Assembly: GCF_037126265.1 (NCBI RefSeq)
Contig: NZ_JAYLLN010000018.1
Span: 1 to 64,000, forward strand
Direction of reading: 5' to 3'
DNA: 64,000 nt
DNA from: Sphingobacterium tenebrionis
GTDB lineage: Bacteria > Bacteroidota > Bacteroidia > Sphingobacteriales > Sphingobacteriaceae
Every line of letters begins with the position of its first letter. Within the stretch, counting starts at the first letter, position 1. Shown one piece after another: positions 24,194-32,582 of the stretch. A program made the translations under genes and the position numbers. The notes under the pieces are model-generated. The model was not told the DNA's origin. It saw only the letters and a program-made list of their open reading frames with translations, and did not search any database.

Positions 24194-26638
24194 GTGAAAA
24201 AATACTACCTCCTATTCTGCCTGTTCTTTACCCTTTTTAATCTTCAAGCACAGCAAAATATCCTGTCTGGGCGGGTGGTCGATTCCTTAAGCAACCAAGG
24301 AATTCCATACGCCTCTATTTCCATTTTGGATGCGCAACAAAAAGTGTTGGACGGAATGATTTCTGATAGTGTGGGGAAATTTGAATTTAATAAATTGAAG
24401 CAGGGCAATTATCAACTACAGATAAAGTCCATCGGCTATAAACAATACGCCAGCAAAATCAACATGACACGAAATGGTCGTATGGATTTGGGCGAAATCC
24501 TATTGACTCCAGCAGTCAACCAGATCGGACAGATAAGCATATCTGCCGGACAAACGCCACAAAAACACAGTGCAGATAGGCAAACTTACCAAGCCAGCCA
24601 ATATAAGAATGCCGTCGGTGGTACTGCTTTAGACATCGTAAAGAATCTTCCTGCGGTAGCTTTAGATGGCCAAGGAAATTTAAGTGTTCGTGGAAATGCT
24701 GGCTTAATGGTATTGATCAATGGAAAACCGAGCTTAGTAGATCCTACGAGTATATTGAACCAGATAGCGGCCAACGATGTTTCGGAAGTGGAATTCATCA
24801 GCAGCCCATCTGCACAATTCGACCCAGATGGTAAGGCAGGGATCATTAATATCAAAACGAAAAAGAACATCACAAGTGGCTTTTCATGGATCATGAACCT
24901 TCAAGGCGGTTTACCAAGCATAGATGACTATGACAATGTTAAGAAACAGCAGCGTTATGGAGCCGACATCGCTTTTCAATTCAAACAGGAAAAGCTAGAG
25001 CTCAATGGTTCTGCCAATTACCTCCGAAACGATAATGCAGGATTCAGGGATGGCGATGTCAACACCATCATTGGAGATAGACAGACTTTTTTCCCATCCA
25101 AAGGCGAAAGAAGCTTCGATAAATACAATTATGGATTACGACTAAATGGTTCCTATGAATTTAATGACCAAAACAACATCAGCATCGGTTTGTTGGCGTC
25201 TAAAAAATACCAAGACCGAATTGCCGACATTCATTATACCAATAGAACCGTAAAACCTTCTACCGGAGAGTTATTGGGCACTTCTAACTATTTCAATCCC
25301 AACCTACAGAATAAACAAGGGGAATTCTATTTGGTCGATCTAACCTATCTGTTCAAAGTCAATCCACAACATGCTTTTACTTTAGGTGCTATTTATGAAC
25401 ATGCCAATATCCATGGTTCCACCAAAAACGCCAATATTGAAAACGGAATGGATACCGTTCAATATACCGATAACCGATATACGAATCCGCTGAATGGGCT
25501 AAGGCTGCAATTTAACCACCAATGGAAAATGAAGGCTGGTGAATTGTTATCGGGTTATCAATTGCGATCAGACAAGCAGCGAGGAAACTTTGAATATTGG
25601 GAATCGAGCAGTGGCAACAATAATTTGCAGTTGATCCCTGAATTTACAGGAAAATTAAAAGCAACTAATCTGGTGCATGCCTTTTATTCCCAATTCGATA
25701 GAAAACTGGAAAGAACGCAATATTCCTTAGGGCTTCGTTATGAATATTACCAAAGAGATGTCCTTTTGCTGGATAGAAATGAGGAATTCCCCTACTCCAT
25801 CCATCAATTGTATCCATCCTTTAACCTGATGCATGATCTAGGAAACAATCTATCCTGGAAAATTGCAGCAGCCAGAAGGGTACAACGAAATAATAATTTT
25901 GAATTGAACCCTATTCCAGAAAGGGAACATTCCGAAACTTTGGAGCAGGGAGATCCCGAACTCCTACCCGAATTCATTACTAATGCGGAGACCGGATTGG
26001 TCAAAAAACTCAAAAACGGAACCGTATTCTTGAATGCTTATTTCCAACATAGTAAAAACCCGATTCAACGGGTCAATTCAGTCTATGCGGATACCATCCT
26101 ACACCGGGTATTTACCAATGCAGATTATTCAAAACGTTTTGGTGCAGAACTTGGCGCCAATGGAAAGGTTTTTCCTTGGCTGACCCTGAACTTGGGTATC
26201 AATGCATACCATTATTCCATTTCCGGAAAAGTATTGGATTACGAGGATACGAAAACGAATAGTGATTGGGTATACAACATCAATTCAGGCCTACAGGCTT
26301 CTCTTGGTAAGAACTGGAGCACGGGTTTACAGGTAAACTATCTTTCTGAAAGACCAACGGTTCAAGGCGTTGATTCCCGCTTTTTAACACCGCATTTTAA
26401 CCTGAGCAAATCATTCTTAAAAGGTGCAATGACTGCCCAATTGCAATGGCAAAATATAGAATTGGGAGATTGGGGCGTCAATGAGCAACGAATCAGCACT
26501 TGGGATAAAGATTTCTATACCACCACCAATTACATCTATGAGAAGAATATCCTCTTGTTGAACCTCAACATCAATCTTCAGCGGTTGAATCAACTGATAA
26601 AACTTCCAAAAAGTGAATTTGGCGAAAAAGAATTCTAA
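24194..26638 (+). CDS. TonB-dependent outer-membrane receptor (OMP_b-brl_3 type)
   Basis: 814 residues starting at GTG (24194); no in-frame ATG precedes the signal peptide (KKYYLLFCLFFTLFNLQAQ). After it comes a carboxypeptidase-regulatory-like domain (ILSGRVVDSLSNQGIPYASI, about 24-105). The plug follows (DIVKNLPAVALDGQGNLSVRG and VEFISSPSAQFDPDGKAGI), then a long beta-barrel. This type of receptor has no SusD partner here, so the ligand is unknown; iron complexes or peptides are both possible. The last 4 bp overlap the stop of the convergent AraC gene. Confidence 0.88.
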   Translation: MKKYYLLFCLFFTLFNLQAQQNILSGRVVDSLSNQGIPYASISILDAQQKVLDGMISDSVGKFEFNKLKQGNYQLQIKSIGYKQYASKINMTRNGRMDLGEILLTPAVNQIGQISISAGQTPQKHSADRQTYQASQYKNAVGGTALDIVKNLPAVALDGQGNLSVRGNAGLMVLINGKPSLVDPTSILNQIAANDVSEVEFISSPSAQFDPDGKAGIINIKTKKNITSGFSWIMNLQGGLPSIDDYDNVKKQQRYGADIAFQFKQEKLELNGSANYLRNDNAGFRDGDVNTIIGDRQTFFPSKGERSFDKYNYGLRLNGSYEFNDQNNISIGLLASKKYQDRIADIHYTNRTVKPSTGELLGTSNYFNPNLQNKQGEFYLVDLTYLFKVNPQHAFTLGAIYEHANIHGSTKNANIENGMDTVQYTDNRYTNPLNGLRLQFNHQWKMKAGELLSGYQLRSDKQRGNFEYWESSSGNNNLQLIPEFTGKLKATNLVHAFYSQFDRKLERTQYSLGLRYEYYQRDVLLLDRNEEFPYSIHQLYPSFNLMHDLGNNLSWKIAAARRVQRNNNFELNPIPEREHSETLEQGDPELLPEFITNAETGLVKKLKNGTVFLNAYFQHSKNPIQRVNSVYADTILHRVFTNADYSKRFGAELGANGKVFPWLTLNLGINAYHYSISGKVLDYEDTKTNSDWVYNINSGLQASLGKNWSTGLQVNYLSERPTVQGVDSRFLTPHFNLSKSFLKGAMTAQLQWQNIELGDWGVNEQRISTWDKDFYTTTNYIYEKNILLLNLNINLQRLNQLIKLPKSEFGEKEF

Positions 26639-27444
26639 GCTTGCTGCATGCGGAAATCCTTCGCACGGATGCCAAGGTTCCGCTTAAAGTATTTGGAAAA
26701 ATGAGATTTATCGGAAAATCCCAATGCATAAGCAATTTCCGAAATGCTCTTTCCGGTATATAATAAGAGCCTTTGCGCTTCCTTAAGAATATGTTCCGAA
26801 AGCACTTCCGAAGCTGTTTTCCCAGACCTTTTCTTACAGGAAGCATTTAGATTCTGAGGGCTGGTATTCAGTAATTCCGCATAATGGGCAACATGGTTCA
26901 CAATAGGTCGACTTTGCCCAATGAGCTCCACAAATCGATCAAAAAGATTATTATTTCTCGGAAGGCTTAATTCTGGTTTGGGTAGATTTTCCAATGTTTT
27001 AAGCAGAACCGCTTTAAAAAGTGCTTCCTGAATCATTGGACTTTCTTCTTCGGCTAATAGGGCCAATAGTTGGTAAATGGATGCATCGTCCTTTAAATGA
27101 ATTTGATCAAAGTCACTGATCTGTTCGATCAATTTTAGAAATCCCTGATCTAAGCTACTTTCCACAAACGCACTTTTTAATAGAACCACATAACCTTCCA
27201 CAGGGCGTTCCAATTCCCAGAAATGCACATTGTCCTGTCGGATTACCAATAAACAAGGTGCCTTGACCAAAATTTCCCGCGTATCGATGGTATGTTTACC
27301 AGCAGTACGCGACAAGTACACCAATTCCAGATAACCATTATGCTTATGGGGTTTTGTGTTTGTTTTCTCTTGGTCAAATAAGGCTACCTTGAGAAGGCGT
27401 TTAGGCTCAAGTTTATCCTTGATAATGATTTCCTTCTTATCCAT
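26635..27444 (-). CDS. AraC-family transcriptional regulator
   Basis: 269 residues. The N-terminal cupin region has HKHNGYLELVYLS near residue 32, a histidine-containing motif typical of AraC ligand domains. The C-terminal helix-turn-helix pair ends ISEIAYALGFSDKSHFSKYFKRNLGIRAKDFR, divided here as the second HTH plus signature. It lies tail to tail with the TonB-dependent receptor, sharing 4 bp. The close packing does not by itself show that it controls the receptor. Confidence 0.9.
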   Translation of the reverse strand: MDKKEIIIKDKLEPKRLLKVALFDQEKTNTKPHKHNGYLELVYLSRTAGKHTIDTREILVKAPCLLVIRQDNVHFWELERPVEGYVVLLKSAFVESSLDQGFLKLIEQISDFDQIHLKDDASIYQLLALLAEEESPMIQEALFKAVLLKTLENLPKPELSLPRNNNLFDRFVELIGQSRPIVNHVAHYAELLNTSPQNLNASCKKRSGKTASEVLSEHILKEAQRLLLYTGKSISEIAYALGFSDKSHFSKYFKRNLGIRAKDFRMQQA

Positions 27445-27465
27445 TGGCTAAATATACTAAAAAGT

Positions 27466-27493
27466 AAAACCCCCAGCAATTGCCAGAGGTTTA
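27466..27493 (-). terminator. Terminator after the outer-membrane protein gene
   Basis: On the minus strand AAACC pairs with GGTTT and an inner GGCAATTGCT segment is self-complementary. The stem is followed by TACTTTTT. It lies 66 bp past the stop of the gene at 27559-28191. Confidence 0.5.
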
Positions 27494-27558
27494 GCATTAT
27501 TCACTATTAACTATAAAAAATTAAATTGATTTGATGGTCTTATTTAAAATCTGAGGAT

Positions 27559-28191
27559 TTAGAATCTGAAGGATAAAAACACCCTTGGTCCAGAAAGTTT
27601 GTATTTATGCGAGACTTTTTCTTCCTGCTCCTCTTCCATATCCTCCACATCCAAGCTAAAATTATGTTTGGCGGTTCCCCAACGCTGTTCTACTCCTATT
27701 CCAAAAGCGGAATAATTTATACTTATACCAGCGACATTTAAGCCTGCATATCCACCAGAAAATTCCGAATCCGCAAACATCATGGAATAACTTGGCGCAT
27801 AACGGTAATAGGTGGAGAAAGTCAATCCATCGATTGGAGCAATATGTACCGAAGGTCCTACCTGCATGCCTGCTTCTGCTTTATGCGTTACGAAGCTTTC
27901 TTCCTCATCAACCACCTCTTCCTTATATTGCACATAATTTAGATCAATATAAGTCCAATCAATCCCGAAATAGATCATCTTGGCCACAGGTCTGTTCAGG
28001 ATATAGAATGTTCTTCCGCTGTTGAACGTTCCTCCTATTTTACTTTTTAATTCGAATGCATCGTTATCATCTGCAAAACTTAAGGTTTGTGAGGAATAAC
28101 CTACATTGATGTACTTTCCTCCGGGTCTGTTCTGTGCCAGTAAGGCAATTGAAAAGAACATGGGCACTAGCATTAATAGAAACTTTTTCAT
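27559..28191 (-). CDS. Putative outer-membrane beta-barrel protein
   Basis: 210 residues with a signal peptide (MKKFLLMLVPMFFSIALLAQ). The mature chain alternates polar and aromatic/hydrophobic residues (KYINVGYSSQTLSF, FYILNRPVAKMIYFGIDWTYI) and ends in the classic C-terminal phenylalanine signature (VFLSFRF). The predicted structure is a small barrel of about eight strands. An acidic loop (DMEEEQEEK) lies close to the end. The family and function are not recognised. Confidence 0.7.
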   Translation of the reverse strand: MKKFLLMLVPMFFSIALLAQNRPGGKYINVGYSSQTLSFADDNDAFELKSKIGGTFNSGRTFYILNRPVAKMIYFGIDWTYIDLNYVQYKEEVVDEEESFVTHKAEAGMQVGPSVHIAPIDGLTFSTYYRYAPSYSMMFADSEFSGGYAGLNVAGISINYSAFGIGVEQRWGTAKHNFSLDVEDMEEEQEEKVSHKYKLSGPRVFLSFRF

Positions 28192-28306
28192 TTTGATTAA
28201 TTATGTTGGTTTTATATTACCAGCAAAATTATCACCTACATCAATAGAAATAAATACCCCATATAGGGTAATTTTATTATTATTGCTAATAAATTCATAA
28301 AGTATT

Positions 28307-29248
28307 ATGCAAAAGCCAACCAATTACCTTCTCACTATCATAAGCTTACTTTTTTTATTCCAAATCGCATATGGCCAAGAAGAACTTGATATCCAAATAA
28401 TTCCTAAATGGGAAAAAGGCGATTCATTAAACTATATCATTCATAAAGAAAAAACTGAAACAGTTAATGGAGAATTGGTCAAGTCCAATAAAGGTAGCCT
28501 AATGGCAAAATTTAAAGTTTTGGATGTTGCTGAGAATGGTTATAAAATTCAGTGGCTATATCAAACTGATTTTGAATCTTTAGGAATCCCAGAAAAATAC
28601 CATGATGCATTAAAGGATTTTTCGCAGATCAATGTTGTTTATCGTACCGATCAAAATGGAGTCTTTCAGGAAGTCCTCAATACAGCGGAATTGATGACTA
28701 ACTTGGAACAATCTCTTAAAAAATTCTTTTCCATACTTAAAAAAGAAGAACCTGAAATGGCAGACGATATGGATTTCGCCATGAGCCAAACAATCGAGTT
28801 GTTCAAGGACAAGCAATTAATAGAATCCATTGCATTTAAAGAAATCAAACTATTGCATGGCCTTTACGGGAACTATTTTACCTCTAAGGAGAAGGAAACA
28901 TATCAGGAAGATGCACCGAATATTCTTGGCAGTATTCCATTATCTATTAAAAGCAGCATTTGGTTAGACAATATTCAAGCCGATCAGGTTGCCATCATCA
29001 AAAAAGAATCGGAAATAGATGAAGAAGAACTCAAGCAATTAATAGGAAAAATTCAAAGTCAATTTGACTTGAAGAACAAGGAAGATTTGAATTCCGTTAA
29101 TATAAAATTGAAGGATCGATATGAAATGCATTTTGATCTAAAAACAGGAAACATATTAAAAGCGGCCTCAGAAAGGATTGTTGATGGTCAAGATGTTAAA
29201 GGCAAAACTTTAGTAAAAGAGCTGGTAAGCATTGAGCTTGTTAAATAG
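28307..29248 (+). CDS. Secreted protein of unknown function
   Basis: 313 residues with a signal peptide (SLLFLFQIAYGQ at about 14-24). The mature part is rich in Lys and Glu with repeated amphipathic segments, and starts with WEKGDSLNYIIHKEKTE. A comparable opening is seen in several Bacteroidota proteins of unknown role (DUF6263-like), but this is not certain. No catalytic motif is seen. It is divergent from the outer-membrane protein gene. Confidence 0.6.
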   Translation: MQKPTNYLLTIISLLFLFQIAYGQEELDIQIIPKWEKGDSLNYIIHKEKTETVNGELVKSNKGSLMAKFKVLDVAENGYKIQWLYQTDFESLGIPEKYHDALKDFSQINVVYRTDQNGVFQEVLNTAELMTNLEQSLKKFFSILKKEEPEMADDMDFAMSQTIELFKDKQLIESIAFKEIKLLHGLYGNYFTSKEKETYQEDAPNILGSIPLSIKSSIWLDNIQADQVAIIKKESEIDEEELKQLIGKIQSQFDLKNKEDLNSVNIKLKDRYEMHFDLKTGNILKAASERIVDGQDVKGKTLVKELVSIELVK

Positions 29249-29365
29249 ACTTAGACTTTATTAATTTTTTTCTAAAATATAGGATTTTTAGAAATAAATT
29301 AACTAATTTTATGCTAAGCGATAAGGATATAACCAACCGTATCGAACGTATCATTAACCTTTTTT

Positions 29366-29986
29366 ATGAATACCTTCAGCATCATTACTATACTTGTTGT
29401 ATTGTTTGTGATCTTCATGCTATTAAAAACCGTAAATAGCAAAGGAGATGTATCTCCTATTCAACAGTTCAATGAAGAGGATTTTATCAAAAAAAACAAT
29501 GATAAAGTGATTCGTGTTAAAGGTCCAATCTTCAACGACGTTAAAAACCACTGCAAAGCGTTCTGTGATCAATTCAATGAGCAGAAATTCCAGGTCATCA
29601 TCAACCTGACCCGCTTAGATGCCCAAACGAATCTATTGACTTTTCCTTACGATATCGATATGAAGCATTTCTGCTACCTGATCAATTACCTGCATCATGT
29701 AAAGGAATGGAATCCCAATGTCCAGGTGACCGGTTGGCACAGTTGCAAAGAAAAAGATTCCTGGGCAATTGATCCGTTATTTCATAAACAGTTAATGATT
29801 TCTCTGCCGCAAAATGAAACGCATACAGATTATGTGTATGCTGTTAGTGAAGATAAATTAGGTTACAAACTCCTTTTTAACTTTGATAAAGAGACTATCC
29901 CTTTGGACCGCCCGCCATTTGAATTTGAAAAATGTTGCGAAAACCTAGAAGATTATAGCTTCGGAAAAGGAATTATTGTCAGTTAA
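29366..29986 (+). CDS. Membrane-anchored hypothetical protein
   Basis: 206 residues. One N-terminal transmembrane helix (about 6-22, SIITILVVLFVIFMLL) is followed by a soluble domain with several Cys, His and Trp residues (NHCKAFCDQF, WHSCKEKDSW, FEKCCENL). The paired cysteines suggest metal binding or disulfides but match no motif known to me. It follows the previous gene after 117 bp on the same strand. Function unknown. Confidence 0.6.
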   Translation: MNTFSIITILVVLFVIFMLLKTVNSKGDVSPIQQFNEEDFIKKNNDKVIRVKGPIFNDVKNHCKAFCDQFNEQKFQVIINLTRLDAQTNLLTFPYDIDMKHFCYLINYLHHVKEWNPNVQVTGWHSCKEKDSWAIDPLFHKQLMISLPQNETHTDYVYAVSEDKLGYKLLFNFDKETIPLDRPPFEFEKCCENLEDYSFGKGIIVS

Positions 29987-30213
29987 TTTTTGTTTTCCCC
30001 TTATTTTAAATGACAAACAGGCAGTATTGTCAGATTTCATTCCATAACAACACCCTATCCCCTTCCAATAACCCATCAAAATGCACTTATTTAGCTTAAA
30101 ACAAGTTGGGTTACTCCTTGTTAACTAGTTACCTACAAGTAAGTCCAACACTTTTTTTGGCCTTATGGACTACTGTTTGATGATATCAAGGAAAACAAAA
30201 AAAAGGAAATATC

Positions 30214-31245
30214 ATGAAAGTAAAAAACATAAGCAAAGTAGAAGGAAGATTACCATTACGCGATCCGTTTATTATGGGAGCTTACCATTATGAACTTTAT
30301 CCGGAAGGAAATGGAAAATTAGGTCCGAAGGCATCATTGGCAGGAAGAAACATCGGTAACGACTTTGATCGTAGCAATCCTTGGCGGATGTACCATGGAC
30401 AGCAAATCCCAGGTTTCCCTCATCACCCACACCGGGGCTTTGAGATCATCACCATTGTTTCTGAAGGATACGCAGACCACTTTGATTCCAAAGGTTCCAA
30501 AGGAAGATATGGGGATGGCGATGTACAGTTGATGAGTGCAGGCGAAGGTGTTCTTCATGCGGAGATGTTCCCATTGATCCATGAAGATAAGCCAAATCCA
30601 TTACGTTTATTCCAAATCTGGGTAAATATGGCCGGAAAGGATAAATTGACGGAACCAGATTATAAGATGTTATGGAAAGAGATCATTCCGGAAGCAGTTT
30701 TGGATCAAGAAGGAAAGAAAGTAAGCATTAAAGTTATCCATGGCGAATATTATGGTGTGAAATCCTTGGGTGCATTGAAACACTCTTGGGCTCGCGACCC
30801 TGAGCATCATATGGGTGCGGCGTTAATAGAGATGGAACCAGGAACAGCAATCAACCTAGATGCAGTTTCCAAAACCATGAACCGTTTTGTGCTATATTAT
30901 GATGGGCAGGATCCTGTGGAAATGGCGGATTATAAGGTTCAGCCAAACCACATGGCTGATTTGGGAGGTGATGAAGAAATCTGGATCAAAAATACAGGAT
31001 CTGGCATTGCGAAGTTGTTGATCTTAGAAGGTGAACCTATTGGTGAGCCGGTTGCAGCCTATGGGCCATTTGTTATGAATACTGAAAAAGAATTGCAGGA
31101 AGCTTTTAATCAATACCGCAGAACAGAATTTGGCGGTTGGCCATGGGGCGGTGAAGAGCAAGATTTAGTACACGCGAAAGATACAGGACGCTTTGCAAGT
31201 TATGATTTTGATAAGGTGATTGATAAGCCTGAGGAGGTTAAATAA
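30214..31245 (+). CDS. Pirin-family bicupin protein
   Basis: 343 residues. The N-terminal cupin has FPHHPHRGFEIITIVSEG (about 68-85), where H71 and H73 with later VLHAEMF supply the metal-binding His/Glu set of pirins. A second, degenerate cupin follows (about 180-290). Pirins bind iron or other metals; some have quercetin 2,3-dioxygenase activity, others act as regulators, so the exact role is open. A strong AAGGAAA lies before the ATG (around 30205-30212). It is followed by the first of two putative small-RNA units. Confidence 0.9.
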   Translation: MKVKNISKVEGRLPLRDPFIMGAYHYELYPEGNGKLGPKASLAGRNIGNDFDRSNPWRMYHGQQIPGFPHHPHRGFEIITIVSEGYADHFDSKGSKGRYGDGDVQLMSAGEGVLHAEMFPLIHEDKPNPLRLFQIWVNMAGKDKLTEPDYKMLWKEIIPEAVLDQEGKKVSIKVIHGEYYGVKSLGALKHSWARDPEHHMGAALIEMEPGTAINLDAVSKTMNRFVLYYDGQDPVEMADYKVQPNHMADLGGDEEIWIKNTGSGIAKLLILEGEPIGEPVAAYGPFVMNTEKELQEAFNQYRRTEFGGWPWGGEEQDLVHAKDTGRFASYDFDKVIDKPEEVK

Positions 31246-31323
31246 AGCTTTTTAATGGTGGATTGCCATGAAATTGTCAGTAAAGAGGATTTTTTATTAA
31301 AATTTTAGTTAAGTATGTTTTTC

Positions 31324-31337
31324 GGCACAGAACTTGA
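31324..31337 (+). promoter_or_regulatory. Sigma-54-like promoter of RNA unit 1
   Basis: GG at 31324-31325 and TTGA at 31334-31337 have the 10-bp spacing between the GG and G-A dinucleotides that sigma-54 promoters show. The GGCAC box matches consensus well. The invariant GC of the -12 element is GA here. The same boxes precede the other two units. Confidence 0.5.
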
Positions 31338-31348
31338 AATATACTTAT

Positions 31349-31419
31349 CAAATTTCATAATTTAGGTTAATAATTGGTTAGTTAAGACTCCTGGAGCTCC
31401 CCGCTTCAGGAGTTTTTTT
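31349..31419 (+). ncRNA. Putative small RNA, copy 1
   Basis: From the start predicted by the sigma-54-like box the transcript would be about 71 nt. It carries CATAATTTAGG, an A/U-rich middle and a terminator stem of 11 bp (31387-31397 with 31403-31413), loop UCCCC, then T7. From 31356 onward it is almost base-for-base the same as copies 2 and 3. No open frame is present. This copy has 5 extra bases between the promoter box and the conserved block. Confidence 0.55.
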
Positions 31420-31449
31420 ATGGTTTGCTTCGTGGTGAAAGCATAGTGA

Positions 31450-31481
31450 AAGTATACTTAAAGTATGTAAAATGTATGCTT
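31450..31481 (+). promoter_or_regulatory. Palindromic sites between RNA units 1 and 2
   Basis: AAGTATACTT (31450-31459) is a perfect 10-bp palindrome. AAGTAT and ATGCTT (31461-31481) form a second, imperfect dyad. They lie about 180-210 bp before the promoter of copy 2, a usual distance for an activator of sigma-54 promoters. Function is inferred. Confidence 0.3.
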
Positions 31482-31661
31482 CATATAGTTTCTTGTTACT
31501 TTACCCTTGCTTTAAACATGCTTAAAGGGCGATTCTAACCCAAATTCAAACTTATTTTGAAGGGTCAGGTGGGATACGAGGTCGAGGAAATGGTTAATTT
31601 ATGTTAAGATTGGATGGTTAGTGGGCTGATTTTGAATTGTATGTGTAATTATAAATACTTT

Positions 31662-31675
31662 GGCACGAAGATTGA
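31662..31675 (+). promoter_or_regulatory. Sigma-54-like promoter of RNA unit 2
   Basis: TGGCACGAAGATTGA at 31661-31675 has GG and GA 10 bp apart. It is the best match of the three to the -24 box TGGCAC. The predicted start is 31687, exactly at the first base of the block shared with copy 3. Confidence 0.55.
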
Positions 31676-31686
31676 AATATGTTTTG

Positions 31687-31754
31687 CTCATAATTTAGGT
31701 TAATAATTGGTTAGTTAAAAACTCCTGGAGCTCCCCGCTTCAGGAGTTTTTTTT
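31687..31754 (+). ncRNA. Putative small RNA, copy 2
   Basis: The predicted RNA is 68 nt, starting CTCATAATTTAGG. It ends in the 11-bp stem (31721-31731 with 31737-31747, one G-U pair), loop UCCCC, and T7 or more. It lies 38 bp ahead of the methyltransferase gene, on the same strand. Confidence 0.58.
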
Positions 31755-31792
31755 ATATTCATGGCCAGAATCAATTACCATATCTAAAAAAA

Positions 31793-32530
31793 ATGAATAT
31801 ATACGATCCAGCATTTGTCAAAAAGCTTTTCAATCAAATGTCTTCTTCCTATGAAAGAATGAATTATATTACTTCATTCGGATTTAGTATTCGTTGGAGA
31901 AAACAATTTATAAATGTGTTAGCTGAAAACAATGACCCTATCCAAGTAATTGATATCTTATCTGGTTTAGGTGAAAACTGGAACTTATTGTTGAAAAAAT
32001 ATCCTAACGCCACTTTTTATGCATTGGATTTTTCAGAAGAAATGCAAAGGAAAGCAAAAGCTAAGGGAGATAAACTTTTCTCCGGAAAATTAAAGACATT
32101 TACGGAAGATGTACTTAACAATTCGCTGCCCGCAAACAGTTTTGATATTCTTACCTGTGCATATGGCCTAAAAACATTCAATAAAGATCAACTGAACCAA
32201 TTGGCCTTAGAGGTCTCCCGAATCTTAAAGCCAGGAGGAAAATTTAGTTTTGTGGAAGTTTCCAAACCATCTAACCCTGTTTTGAACTTTTTCTATGGAT
32301 TTTATTTGGGAAAATTAATTCCAATCCTTGGTAAATTATTCCTCGGCAATCCCAGTGATTACCGTATGCTGTGGATTTACAGTAAGAACTTCGGCGATTG
32401 TAAATTTGTTCAAGAAATATTCCTACACCATGGATTAGAGGTAAACCTCAATAACTATTTTTACGGTTGTGCTTCAGGCATCTCAGGTACTAAAAAATAT
32501 TCCCAAATCTTTCCAGAATTAAGCGCTTAA
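31793..32530 (+). CDS. Class I SAM-dependent methyltransferase, UbiE-like
   Basis: 245 residues. The N-terminus (FNQMSSSYERMNYITSFGFSIRWRKQFI) resembles UbiE/MenG demethylmenaquinone methyltransferases. The SAM site is VIDILSGLGENW, with LDFSEEM as motif II, and VSRILKPGGKFSFVEVSKP is the conserved post-I region. Glycines of motif I are partly replaced (SGLGE rather than GxGxG), so activity or substrate may differ from true UbiE. The C-terminal part departs from MenG. It directly follows RNA copy 2. Confidence 0.82.
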   Translation: MNIYDPAFVKKLFNQMSSSYERMNYITSFGFSIRWRKQFINVLAENNDPIQVIDILSGLGENWNLLLKKYPNATFYALDFSEEMQRKAKAKGDKLFSGKLKTFTEDVLNNSLPANSFDILTCAYGLKTFNKDQLNQLALEVSRILKPGGKFSFVEVSKPSNPVLNFFYGFYLGKLIPILGKLFLGNPSDYRMLWIYSKNFGDCKFVQEIFLHHGLEVNLNNYFYGCASGISGTKKYSQIFPELSA

Positions 32531-32548
32531 CTTGCCAAAGTATTCACC

Positions 32549-32578
32549 TTGGTTTTAAAAAAGAATAACATACCTTTA
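32549..32578 (+). promoter_or_regulatory. Promoter of the two-component operon
   Basis: TTG (32549-32551), 19 bp, then TACCTTTA (32571-32578), which differs from the consensus -7 only in the last base. The ATG follows 4 bp later, so the mRNA would have almost no leader. Confidence 0.6.
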
Positions 32579-32582
32579 AAAA

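Noticed and set aside
29311..29439. 42-residue frame starting MLSDKDITNRIERI
   Set aside because: It overlaps the next gene in another frame and turns into Cys/Tyr/His-rich sequence there; probably chance.
29735..29746. Sigma-54-like TTGGCACAGTTGC
   Set aside because: The GG-GC distance is 7 bp rather than 10, and the site is inside a coding sequence.
31334..31365. Ordinary promoter (TTG with TAATTTAG) for the small RNAs
   Set aside because: The gap is 21 bp in copy 1 but 16 bp in copies 2 and 3, so spacing is not kept, whereas the GGCAC-to-TTGA spacing is. It is not fully excluded.
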